64,000 bases of DNA from Plastoroseomonas hellenica (lineage in GTDB: Bacteria > Pseudomonadota > Alphaproteobacteria > Acetobacterales > Acetobacteraceae): positions 1 through 64,000 of the forward strand of contig NZ_JAAGBB010000025.1 of NCBI RefSeq assembly GCF_018129085.1. Direction: 5' to 3'. The translations under genes were made by a program, and so were the position numbers. The notes beneath the pieces are model-generated. The model was not told the DNA's origin and ran no database searches. It saw only the letters and a list, made by a program, of their open reading frames with translations. Positions 49,940 to 57,965 of the stretch are shown here, in pieces. Positions within the stretch are counted from its first letter, which is position 1. Each line of letters begins with the position of its first letter.

Positions 49940-49953
49940 TTGGAACGTTATAC
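49940..49953. promoter_or_regulatory. LacI-type operator, site 2 (imperfect)
   Basis: TTGGAACGTTATAC keeps the left arm and centre of site 1 but not the right arm. Its centre is 46 bases from that of site 1, so two dimers could bind cooperatively or with a loop. Confidence 0.55.
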
Positions 49954-50002
49954 TCGCGCTGCCGCCGGCCACGATGCGGCGGACCGCGGGAGGAGAAGCG
50001 CC

Positions 50003-50770
50003 ATGGAAGGCGATGTGAAGCTGATCATCGAGGATGGCGTCGCGGAACTGCTGCTGGACCGTGCCGCCAAGCACAATGCCGTCACTCCCGCCATGGCGCA
50101 GCGCCTTGCCGATCACGTCCGGGCCATCCAGGCCGATGACACCGTCCGTGCGGTGCTGCTGCGTGGCGCCGGCGATCGCGCCTTCTGCTCCGGCAGCGAT
50201 CTGAATGCGCTCGCGACCTATCCCTCCACCTGGCATTTCCGCAACCGGCTGGAATACGCGGCGGTGGTGCGCGCGATCCGGAAGCCCGTGGTGGCGGCGC
50301 TGCAGGGCTGGACGCTCGGCGGCGGCGCCGAGATGTCGCTGGGCGCGGATGTCCGCATCGCCGCCGACACCACGCGCATCGGCTTCCCGGAGGTGCAGCG
50401 CGGCTGGGTGGGCGGCGGCGGCGCATCCCAGCTCCTGCCGCGGCTGATCGGCCATGCCGCCGCGACCCGGCTGCTGATGCTGGGCGATCCCATCGACGCG
50501 GCCGAAGCGCTCGGCCTCGGCCTGGTGCATGAGGTGGTGCCGCAGGGCGCGTTGCTGACGCGCGCCCGCGCCGTCGCATCCCGCCTGGCGGGCTTCAGCC
50601 CGGTCGCCGTGCAATCGGTGAAGGCGGCGCTGCGTGCGGCCATGGAAGCGCCGCTGGCCGCCGGCCTCGCCTATGAGAACGAGATGAACGTGCTCTGCTT
50701 CAGTGCCGGGGATCACCTGGAAGGCATCCGTGCCTTCAATGAGAAGCGGGCGGCGGATTTCGCGCGGTGA
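50003..50770 (+). CDS. Enoyl-CoA hydratase/isomerase
   Basis: A 255-residue crotonase-family enzyme: LLLDRAAKHNAVTPAMAQRL, RAFCSGSDLNAL (oxyanion hole), GWTLGGGAEMSLGADVRIA and FPEVQRGWVGGGGASQLLPR. ATG 50003 follows GGGAGGAG. It should hydrate or isomerise an enoyl-CoA. It is divergent from the ABC importer/CoA-transferase operon and shares its control region with two LacI-type operators, so it belongs to the same regulon. Confidence 0.87.
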   Translation: MEGDVKLIIEDGVAELLLDRAAKHNAVTPAMAQRLADHVRAIQADDTVRAVLLRGAGDRAFCSGSDLNALATYPSTWHFRNRLEYAAVVRAIRKPVVAALQGWTLGGGAEMSLGADVRIAADTTRIGFPEVQRGWVGGGGASQLLPRLIGHAAATRLLMLGDPIDAAEALGLGLVHEVVPQGALLTRARAVASRLAGFSPVAVQSVKAALRAAMEAPLAAGLAYENEMNVLCFSAGDHLEGIRAFNEKRAADFAR

Positions 50771-50777
50771 GCGGGGG

Positions 50778-50800
50778 GCGGTGAGCGGCAACGTCACCGC
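50778..50800. terminator. Hairpin between convergent genes
   Basis: GCGGTGA / TCACCGC with a nine-base loop, in the 42-base gap between the enoyl-CoA hydratase stop and the stop of the converging receptor gene. It has no T-run. Confidence 0.5.
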
Positions 50801-50812
50801 GCCCTCCTCGCC

Positions 50813-52423
50813 TCAGGCGGGCCTGACCTTGCCTAGATTGAGCTGCCAGCCTGCCGCGGTCAGCGGGAAGTCGCCGAGCGAGCGGCGCACGCCGATCTGA
50901 TAGCTCGGCTGGAACAGGATGACGTGGTTCGCCTGGTCGACCACCTGGCGCTGCCATTCGGTCCAGAGCGCCGTCGCCTGCTCGACGTCCTGGGCCTCGG
51001 ACGCCTGCTTGACCAATTGGGTCATGGCCGGCGGCACTTCCCAGCCGACCCGCCGCGCCACCCGCTCCACCACGGCCGAGGCCCAGAGATCGTTGGAGAC
51101 GGCCGGCGGATTCCAGAAGGTCAGCACGCCGCCCTGCATGCGCCCGGTGGTGTAGGTGGTGCGCAGATTGACCTGGTCCATCGGATTGAGGCGCACCCGG
51201 ATGCCGACCCGCCCGAGATCCGCCTGCACCTTCTGCGCCAGCACCTGATAGGACACGCCGGCGACCGCGGCATTGCCATAGGCGATCTCCATCTCGAAGC
51301 CGTCCGGCAGGCCGGCCGCCTGCAGCAGCCGCCGGGCACGGTCGAGATCCTGGCGGAAGCCGATGTCGCGGGCGATCTCCGGCGTGCTGCCGATCACGCC
51401 GATCGGCAGGAAATGCGCCGGCCGCACCGCGGCGCCGCCCAGCAGATTGCCGAGGATGCCGTCATAATCGATGGCGTAGCCGATGGCCTGGCGCGCTTCC
51501 TTCTTGGCCAATGCCGGATTGGCCGCCGGATTCTGCGTCACCGCCATGTAGACGAAGTCGAGGCTCGGCAGCCGGGTGATGGTGACGTTGCCGTCACCCT
51601 GAAGCGAAGCGACATGTTCGGGGATCAGGTTGAAGGCGGCGTGCACGTCACCACGCCGCAACGCCAGGAGCTGGGCGGCGCTGTCCGAGAGATGGCGGAT
51701 GACCACGCGCTCGAAGGCCGGCGCCGGGCCCCAGTAATGCGGGTTGCGCTGGAGCATGATCTGGGAGCCGCGCTCCCACCGCATCAGGCGATAGGGGCCG
51801 GTGCCGGCACTGTTGCCGTTCAGCCAATCCGTCGCACGATCGCTGTCGCGCGCCTCCGGCCCTTGCACCGCGCCGTTGCGCAGCAGCACTGCCTTTTCCA
51901 GGATGGAGCAGCCGGGGTTGCAGAGGATCGGCAGGATCGGCGCATTGGGCGCGTTCATGACGAAGTCGACGGTGCTGGCGTCGACCACTTCCACGCGGTC
52001 GACCGACTTGATGTAGACCTGCGTCTGTTCCCGCATGTTGATCAGGCGGTCGAAGCTGAACTTCACATCCTCGACCGTCACCGCGGCGCCGGAAGCGAAC
52101 TTCACCCCGTCGCGCAGGGTGAAGCGCCAGCCATCGCCACCCGGGCGCCGCACCCAGCGCGTGGCCAGCGAAGGCTTCGGATTCACGTAGTCGCCGGGCT
52201 CGAAGGTCGCGAGGCTGTCATAGCAGGCGGCGAGCGTCAGCGGCGGCGTGTACTGCGCCTGGCGCACGGGATCGAAGGTCACGGTGTCGCTGATGTCGAG
52301 CCCGATGACGAGCGTGTCGCGCCGTCCCTGCGCCGAGGCGCTGCCGCCGGAGACCAGCGGGAGCAAGGCCGTGCCGCAGAGCAGCCGAGCGAGATCGCGC
52401 CGCGTGAGAGACGGGATGTGCAT
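50813..52423 (-). CDS. ABC substrate-binding protein, family 5
   Basis: A 536-residue periplasmic receptor for the neighbouring Dpp-type importer. The Tat-like leader is LTRRDLARLLCGTALLPLVSGGSASAQG. Mature landmarks are TVTFDPVRQAQY, LRDGVKFASGAAVTVEDVKFSFDRL and ARQAIGYAIDYDGI. ATG 52423 is eight bases after GGAGG; an upstream in-frame start lacks a leader. It is divergent from the Gfo/Idh gene, with a LacI-type operator between them. Family-5 receptors bind peptides, opines or sugar acids, so the ligand is open. Confidence 0.9.
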   Translation of the reverse strand: MHIPSLTRRDLARLLCGTALLPLVSGGSASAQGRRDTLVIGLDISDTVTFDPVRQAQYTPPLTLAACYDSLATFEPGDYVNPKPSLATRWVRRPGGDGWRFTLRDGVKFASGAAVTVEDVKFSFDRLINMREQTQVYIKSVDRVEVVDASTVDFVMNAPNAPILPILCNPGCSILEKAVLLRNGAVQGPEARDSDRATDWLNGNSAGTGPYRLMRWERGSQIMLQRNPHYWGPAPAFERVVIRHLSDSAAQLLALRRGDVHAAFNLIPEHVASLQGDGNVTITRLPSLDFVYMAVTQNPAANPALAKKEARQAIGYAIDYDGILGNLLGGAAVRPAHFLPIGVIGSTPEIARDIGFRQDLDRARRLLQAAGLPDGFEMEIAYGNAAVAGVSYQVLAQKVQADLGRVGIRVRLNPMDQVNLRTTYTTGRMQGGVLTFWNPPAVSNDLWASAVVERVARRVGWEVPPAMTQLVKQASEAQDVEQATALWTEWQRQVVDQANHVILFQPSYQIGVRRSLGDFPLTAAGWQLNLGKVRPA

Positions 52424-52461
52424 GGACTTTTCCTCCGGTTTTGCCGAGGCTAGCATGCACA

Positions 52462-52475
52462 TAGGAACGTTCCAA
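52462..52475. promoter_or_regulatory. LacI-type operator, site 3
   Basis: TAGGAACGTTCCAA, differing from the site at 57817-57830 by one base, lies between the divergent receptor (39 bases from its start) and Gfo/Idh oxidoreductase (50 bases from its start). Confidence 0.8.
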
Positions 52476-52524
52476 CAGAATCGCGGCGGAAGATGAACGC
52501 GCCGACACTTAGCGGAGGAAAGCC

Positions 52525-53529
52525 ATGATCGGTGTCGGACTGATCGGTCTCGGCATGGCCGTGACGCCGCATATGCTGGCGCTGCGCGACCTTGCGGCGG
52601 AGGGCCGCGTCACACTGATCGGCGGCTTCTCGCCGACCCCGGCGCGTCGCGCAGGTTTCGCCGACCAATGGCACGCGCCGGTCTTCGAGCGGCTGGAGGA
52701 TCTGCTGGCGGCGCCCGGGCTCGATCTCGTGCTGATCCTGACCCCGCCCGGCACCCACCTGCCGATCGCCGAACAGGTCGTCGCCGCGCGGCGGCACATG
52801 ATCGTCGAGAAACCGGTCGAGATCACTGCCGTGCGCGGCGAGGCCCTGGCGGCGATGTCGGAGCGGGCGGGGCTGCGCTGCGGCGTCTGCCTGCAGCATC
52901 GCTTCCGCCCGGCCGCGCTGCGCCTGAAGGCGGCGCTGGACGCGGGTGGGCTCGGCCGGCTGCTGTCGGCCAGCGCCTCCATCCGCTGGTGGCGCGATGC
53001 CGCCTACTTCGCGCAACCCGGCCGCGGCATGCGGGCCCGCGATGGCGGCGGCGTGCTGATGACCCAGGCGATCCACACGCTCGACCTGCTGCTGCACCTC
53101 GCCGGCCCCTGCGACGCGGTGCGCGGCTTCGCCATGACCTCACCGCTGCGCGCCATCGACACCGAGGATGTGGTGGCCGCGGCGCTGCGCTTCCGCAGCG
53201 GCGCGATCGGCGTGCTGGATGCGACCACCGTCGCCCGCCCCGGCTACCCAGAACGCATCGAGCTGGCCGGCACCGAGGGCTCTGCCCTGCTGGAAGGCGG
53301 AAGGCTGACCCTGCACGGACGCGGCGGCGAGGCTCTGACCCTCGGCGCGGATGCGGCGACCGGCGGCGGCGCCGACCCGATGGCCTTCGACCACGGCCCG
53401 CACCGGGCCCTGATCGCGGAGATGCTGGATGCGCTGGAGGCGGGGCGCGCGCCGAGCAACGACATCCGCTCCGCGCTCCTGGTCCAGCACCTGATCGAGG
53501 ATCTCTTGAAGGAGGCCGGCACGGCATGA
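52525..53529 (+). CDS. Gfo/Idh/MocA-family oxidoreductase
   Basis: A 334-residue NAD(P)-dependent dehydrogenase. The N-terminal Rossmann motif is VGLIGLGMAVTPHML, the family lysine motif is EKPVEIT (near 95), and DGGGVLMTQAIHTLDLLL supplies the C-terminal-domain histidine. Members oxidise sugars, inositols or reduce imines. GGAGG precedes ATG 52525. The next gene overlaps its stop by ATGA, so the two enzymes are made together under the operator at 52462. Confidence 0.88.
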   Translation: MIGVGLIGLGMAVTPHMLALRDLAAEGRVTLIGGFSPTPARRAGFADQWHAPVFERLEDLLAAPGLDLVLILTPPGTHLPIAEQVVAARRHMIVEKPVEITAVRGEALAAMSERAGLRCGVCLQHRFRPAALRLKAALDAGGLGRLLSASASIRWWRDAAYFAQPGRGMRARDGGGVLMTQAIHTLDLLLHLAGPCDAVRGFAMTSPLRAIDTEDVVAAALRFRSGAIGVLDATTVARPGYPERIELAGTEGSALLEGGRLTLHGRGGEALTLGADAATGGGADPMAFDHGPHRALIAEMLDALEAGRAPSNDIRSALLVQHLIEDLLKEAGTA

Positions 53530-54329
53530 TGATCACCGGGACGACGCGGCTGTTCGGCATCATCGGCGATCCGGTGGCGCCGCTGCGCTCGCCGGCGCTG
53601 TTCAACGCGGGCTTCGCGCGGCTGGCGCGCGATGCTGCCTTCCTGCCCTTCGAGGTGCCGGCGGGTGACTTACCCGCCGTCTGGGCGGGGCTGACGCGGC
53701 TGCGCAACCTCGACGGGCTGGTGATGACCATGCCGCACAAGGAAGCGGTGGTGCCGCTGCTGGACGCGCTCGGCCCGACCGCGCGGCTGACCGGCACGGT
53801 CAATACCGTGCGCCGGCGCGAGGGCGGCGGCTGGGAAGGCGAGATGTTCGACGGCGAGGGCTTCCGCGACGGGCTGGAACGCGCGGGCCATGCACCGCGC
53901 GGCGCCGCCATCCTGCAGGTCGGCTGCGGCGCGGCGGGGCGCGCCATCGCCTTCGCCCTGGCTCGCGCCGGTGTCGGGCGGCTGACCCTGCATGACGCCG
54001 CGGCCGGCAGGGCCGAAGCGCTCGTGGCAGCGCTCAAGGCGGGCTGGCCGTCCCTCGAGGTCGCGGCGGGTGCCGCGGCGCCGGCCGGGCACGCCATCAT
54101 CGTCAACGCCACGCCGCTCGGCCTGCGCCCCGGCGATCCGCTGCCGCTGCAGCCGGATACGATCGCGCCGGGGCAGGTGGTGGCGGATGTGATCCCGAAG
54201 CCGGAGATCACGCCACTGCTCGCGGCGGCGCGGGAGCGCGGCTGCCCGATCGTCACTGGCCGTGCGATGCATGAAGGACAGGCGCGCCTGGCCGCCGCCT
54301 ATCTCGGCATCACCGGCTGGGAGGGCTGA
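53526..54329 (+). CDS. Shikimate/quinate dehydrogenase-family protein
   Basis: A 267-residue AroE-type oxidoreductase. The substrate-domain lysine is in VMTMPHKEAVVPLLD, the conserved aspartate in MFDGEGFRDGLERAG, and the nucleotide motif is VGCGAAGRAIAFALARAG; NATPLGL is also typical. The usual NTDG stretch is altered to FDGEG, as in AroE-like paralogues used in catabolism rather than aromatic biosynthesis. Its place in a CoA-catabolic regulon agrees. It overlaps the Gfo/Idh gene by four bases, and its last 20 bases overlap the converging MaoC gene. Confidence 0.82.
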   Translation: MMITGTTRLFGIIGDPVAPLRSPALFNAGFARLARDAAFLPFEVPAGDLPAVWAGLTRLRNLDGLVMTMPHKEAVVPLLDALGPTARLTGTVNTVRRREGGGWEGEMFDGEGFRDGLERAGHAPRGAAILQVGCGAAGRAIAFALARAGVGRLTLHDAAAGRAEALVAALKAGWPSLEVAAGAAAPAGHAIIVNATPLGLRPGDPLPLQPDTIAPGQVVADVIPKPEITPLLAAARERGCPIVTGRAMHEGQARLAAAYLGITGWEG

Positions 54330-54819
54330 CCTCAGCCGGCGGCGCGGCAACCCGCCGGTGCACCATCATGTCGTTCTCGCCTTCCTGCACCGTCTCGCCG
54401 CGTTGGGTGCGCAGGTCGAAGCCGAGCGTGACGATGCCCCGATCGGCGTGGCGCGTCGGCCGCAGGCCTGTGACACGGATGCTGGCCTGCAAGCGGTCAC
54501 CGATCAGGATCGGGCCCACGAAGCGCCAGCGCCAGCCGAGCGAGACGATGGCCGCGAGCTGGGTCTGCGCCCGGTTCTTCAGCCCATCGGCCATGGCGAG
54601 CCCCAGCAGCCCATGCGCGATGCGGCCGGGATAGCCGAGCGCCTGCGCATAGGCATCGTCGACATGGATGTCGTAGAAATCGCCCGAGAGGCCGGCGAAG
54701 GCGAGGAGATGCGCCTCCGTCACGGTGATCCCGCCGGTCTGCCAGGCCATGCCGGGGGTGATCTCCTCGTAGTGGAGCCGGCGATCGGCGGCGCGGATCG
54801 CGTCAGAGCCGCTGGACAT
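54310..54819 (-). CDS. MaoC-family dehydratase
   Basis: A 169-residue hotdog hydratase with SGDFYDIHVDDAYAQALGYPGRIAHGLLGLAM holding the catalytic Asp/His pair. It is the second MaoC protein of the region and probably acts on a different enoyl-CoA. ATG 54819 lies inside the end of the SDR gene (17-base overlap), making it the last gene of a LacI-acyl-CoA dehydrogenase-SDR-MaoC series. Confidence 0.85.
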   Translation of the reverse strand: MSSGSDAIRAADRRLHYEEITPGMAWQTGGITVTEAHLLAFAGLSGDFYDIHVDDAYAQALGYPGRIAHGLLGLAMADGLKNRAQTQLAAIVSLGWRWRFVGPILIGDRLQASIRVTGLRPTRHADRGIVTLGFDLRTQRGETVQEGENDMMVHRRVAAPPAEVSPPSR

Positions 54820-55582
54820 GCAGGCCTCCGTCGATGTGCAGGGCGTCGCCGGTGCTGAACGGCATCTCGCCGGCGGCCAGCATGGCGATGGCGCGGCCGA
54901 CATCCCCCGCCTCGCCCCAGCGGCGGATCGGCGACAGCCCCTCGGCGATCCGCTGCTCGTAGCGTGCCGCGACGGGGGCCGTCATGTCGGTGCGGATGAC
55001 GCCCGGCCGCACCTCGTGCACGGCGATCCCATGCTCGGCGAGGCGCAACGCGAAGAGCCGCGCGAGCATCGAGACCGCCGCCTTGGAAGCGCAGTATTCC
55101 CCACGCTCCGGCGCCGCCATGATGGCATTGGCCGAGGAGACGAAGACGATGCTGCGATAGCGGTCGGACGGCCCATCCGCGAGCATGCCGGCCGCCACCG
55201 CCTGGGTGAGGAAGAAGCTGCCGCGCGCATTCACGCCGAAGGCCCGGTCCCAGGATTCCGCCGTCACCTCCAGCAGATCGCCGCGGCGGAGCGCACCGAC
55301 GCCGGCATTGTTGACGAGGCAGTCGAGGCTGCCGAGATCCCGCCGCACCGCCTCCAGGAAGGCGGCATGGGTGTCGATGCGTGCGATGTCGAGCACCCGG
55401 AAGGTGAAGGCGGCGCCGGCCGCCGCCACCGCCGCCGCGGTTTCCGCTGCCCCCTCCTCCTCGCGGTCGGCGGCGAGGATGTCGAAGCCCCGCTCCGCCA
55501 GGGCGATGCAGGTCGCGCGGCCGATGCCGCGGCGCCCGCCGGTGACGAGGGCCAGCGGGCGGCGTTGCCGATCCGCGCTCAT
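54803..55582 (-). CDS. SDR-family oxidoreductase
   Basis: A 259-residue short-chain dehydrogenase with TGGRRGIGRA (cofactor), NNAG, a serine in FVSSANA and the catalytic YCASK. The acidic residue after the second beta-strand (ILAADRE) points to NAD(H). A 3-hydroxyacyl-CoA or alcohol substrate is plausible from its position between an acyl-CoA dehydrogenase and a MaoC hydratase. Start overlaps the acyl-CoA dehydrogenase stop by ATGA. Confidence 0.9.
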   Translation of the reverse strand: MSADRQRRPLALVTGGRRGIGRATCIALAERGFDILAADREEEGAAETAAAVAAAGAAFTFRVLDIARIDTHAAFLEAVRRDLGSLDCLVNNAGVGALRRGDLLEVTAESWDRAFGVNARGSFFLTQAVAAGMLADGPSDRYRSIVFVSSANAIMAAPERGEYCASKAAVSMLARLFALRLAEHGIAVHEVRPGVIRTDMTAPVAARYEQRIAEGLSPIRRWGEAGDVGRAIAMLAAGEMPFSTGDALHIDGGLHVQRL

Positions 55583-56730
55583 GCCAGCAGGGCCCGCGCC
55601 ATGATCATGCGCTGGATCTGGTTGGTGCCTTCGTAGATCTGCGTGATCTTGGCGTCGCGGTACAGGCGCTCGACGCGCACGCCGCGGATATAGCCGGATC
55701 CGCCATGGATCTGCACCGCATCCGCGGTACGCGCCACCGCCGCGTCGGAGGCGAAGCACTTCGCCATGCTGGCCTGCAAGGTGGCGCGCTGGCCGCGGTC
55801 CAGCAGGCCAGCGGCGTTGTGCACCATCAGCCGCGCGGCATGCGTATCCTTCGCCATGTCGGCGATCATCCATTGCACCGCCTGGAAATCGGCGATCGGC
55901 TTGCCGAATTGCCGGCGCTGGCGGGCGTAGTCGATGCTGTCCTCCAGCGCCGCCCGCAGGATGCCGACCGCGAGCGCCGCGATGCCGATGCGGCCCTTGT
56001 CCAGCACCGACATCACCATGTGGAAGCCACGGCCTTCCTGCCCCAGCAAGGCGTCGGCGGGCAGGGCGACGCCATCGAAGCGCAGCCCGCCGACCGGCGA
56101 GGCGCGCTGCCCCATCTTGCGTTCCTTGCGGTCCCGCGTGACGCCTGGTTGATCCAGATCGACGAGCAGGATCGACATGCCGCGATGGCCGGCTTCCGGA
56201 TCGGTGCGCGCGAGCACCGCCGCGAAATCCGCGACCGGTGCGTTGTGGATCCAGAGCTTCGCCCCATCCAGCACCCAGCCATCCGCGGTCCGGCGCGCCG
56301 TGCTGCGCAACCCCGCGAGGTCGGACCCCGCCTCCGCCTCGGTCAGGGCATAAGCGCAGCGGCGCTCCGCCCGCAACAGCGGCCGCAGATATCGTTCCTG
56401 CTGGGACGCCGTGCCATGCGCCGAGAGCAAGGTGCCCAGCAGCTCCACCAGGCCGACCTGATCGGCGACCGAGGCATAGCCGTGCGACAACTCCTCCATC
56501 ACCAGCGCATAGGCCAGGGTATCGGCGCCGACGCCGCCGAGCGCTTCCGGTACGCCGATCCCGAACAGCCCAGTCGCGGCCAGCCGCTCGTAAAGCTCCG
56601 CCGGGAAACGCTCGCTCTCATCGAGCTCGCCCGCGATCGGCGCGACCTCGGCCTCGGCGAAGCGGCGCGCTGTGTCGCGCAGCGCCCTATGCCAGTCGGT
56701 CAGGTCCGACGCGTCAAGGACATCCAGCAC
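55579..56730 (-). CDS. Acyl-CoA dehydrogenase
   Basis: A 383-residue flavoprotein that introduces a 2,3 double bond into an acyl-CoA. YALTEAEAGSDLAG is the FAD/substrate signature, and QIYEGTNQIQRMIMARAL carries the catalytic glutamate. It starts at GTG 56730, seven bases after GAGGAGGAA; there is no in-frame ATG nearby. It follows the LacI-type regulator by 49 bases on the same strand. Confidence 0.92.
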   Translation of the reverse strand: MLDVLDASDLTDWHRALRDTARRFAEAEVAPIAGELDESERFPAELYERLAATGLFGIGVPEALGGVGADTLAYALVMEELSHGYASVADQVGLVELLGTLLSAHGTASQQERYLRPLLRAERRCAYALTEAEAGSDLAGLRSTARRTADGWVLDGAKLWIHNAPVADFAAVLARTDPEAGHRGMSILLVDLDQPGVTRDRKERKMGQRASPVGGLRFDGVALPADALLGQEGRGFHMVMSVLDKGRIGIAALAVGILRAALEDSIDYARQRRQFGKPIADFQAVQWMIADMAKDTHAARLMVHNAAGLLDRGQRATLQASMAKCFASDAAVARTADAVQIHGGSGYIRGVRVERLYRDAKITQIYEGTNQIQRMIMARALLA

Positions 56731-56779
56731 GGAACTTCCTCCTCGGATTGCACCGGCATCCGCCGCGACGGCGCTTGGC

Positions 56780-57790
56780 TCACGGCGTATCCGGCGGGGC
56801 CCCTCCGGCAGCGCCGCAGGATTCGCGGATGATCAGGGTTGGCTTCAGGATCTCCCGTATCGGGGTCGATCCGGGATTGGCCATCTGCTGCAGCAGGACG
56901 CGTGCGGCTGCCTGGCCGATCGCGCGCGGCGCGACGCAGACCGTGGTCAGCGACGGATACCAGGCCGCCGCTTCGCGGATGCCATCGAAGCCGGTCACCG
57001 CCACGTCGACACCGGGCTTGCGGCCCGCCCGCATGAGGCCGAGCATCGCGCCGAAGGCGACGGAATCATTGAAGCAGACGAGGGCGGTCGGCCCCGCAGC
57101 CGACAGCGCCCGCGTCAGCCGCGACGCCTCGCCGATGTCCGTCGGGCAGGGCATGTGCTCGGTGGCGAGGCCGGCCTTGGCCATCGCACGCGCATAGCCG
57201 TCCCATCGGCCCGTGCTGACGGAGTTCTTCCGCCCGCCGCCCAGGAAGGCGATGCGCCGGTGGCCGAGGCGCAGCAGATGCTCGGTGGCGAGCCGGGTGC
57301 CGGCCCGATCGTCCGGCCCTGCATGCGCGCCGCGCCGGAAGCCGCGCACGACAGTCGCATAGGGCAGGCGCACCTTATCCAGCTCGTCGAGCAAGGTCGC
57401 CGGCGTGCCGGTGGCAGGCATGATCAGCACGCCGTCGACCGGCTGCTCCCGGAAGCGTTCCAGCATCCGCTTCTGGCGCGCCACCGATTCCGAGGTGTTG
57501 GCGAGGATGGTGACATAGCCCGCGGCATCGAGCGCTTCCTCGACGCCCGCTGTCAGCTCGGCATAGAAGGGGTTGGTGATCTCGCAGACCAGAAGGCCGA
57601 TGGTGTGCGACTTGCCGGACCGCATGACGGCCGCCGAGCGGTCATAGACATAGCCCAGCCGCGCCGCGGCATCGCGAACCGCCCGGCGGGTCTCCTCGCG
57701 CAGCCTGGTATCGTCCCGGAGCGCCAGGGCGGCGGTGGAAAGAGCAACCCCAGCTTCGCGCGCGACATCCTTGATCCGGATTCTTTCCAT
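56780..57790 (-). CDS. LacI-family transcriptional regulator
   Basis: A 336-residue repressor with the LacI helix-turn-helix at the very N-terminus (IRIKDVAREAGVALSTAALALR) and the hinge RLGYVYDRSA, followed by a periplasmic-binding-protein-like sensor domain (TIGLLVCEITNPFYAEL). The perfect 16-base palindrome 26 bases upstream of ATG 57790 makes autoregulation likely. Close copies of that palindrome in two other control regions (49894, 52462) define its probable regulon. The effector is unknown, perhaps an imported acid or its CoA-derived intermediate. Confidence 0.92.
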   Translation of the reverse strand: MERIRIKDVAREAGVALSTAALALRDDTRLREETRRAVRDAAARLGYVYDRSAAVMRSGKSHTIGLLVCEITNPFYAELTAGVEEALDAAGYVTILANTSESVARQKRMLERFREQPVDGVLIMPATGTPATLLDELDKVRLPYATVVRGFRRGAHAGPDDRAGTRLATEHLLRLGHRRIAFLGGGRKNSVSTGRWDGYARAMAKAGLATEHMPCPTDIGEASRLTRALSAAGPTALVCFNDSVAFGAMLGLMRAGRKPGVDVAVTGFDGIREAAAWYPSLTTVCVAPRAIGQAAARVLLQQMANPGSTPIREILKPTLIIRESCGAAGGAPPDTP

Positions 57791-57815
57791 GTCACCGTGC
57801 TCAGTCGGCCGGCAT

Positions 57816-57831
57816 ATTGGAACGTTCCAAT
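57816..57831. promoter_or_regulatory. LacI-type operator, site 4 (perfect palindrome)
   Basis: ATTGGAACGTTCCAAT, a perfect 16-base palindrome ahead of the LacI-family gene. It is the best copy of the motif seen at 49894 and 52462. Confidence 0.85.
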
Positions 57832-57965
57832 AGCGCCGGTCAAGCGACCTGATCGCGAGGCGCGGTGCCGCCGCGTTATGACGAGCGCGATCTACCAAGC
57901 CATGGGAGCGCCGGGACGGCATCCCGGCATGGCGGTTGCGCCACGCCGGGATGCGCGCCTGCGAC

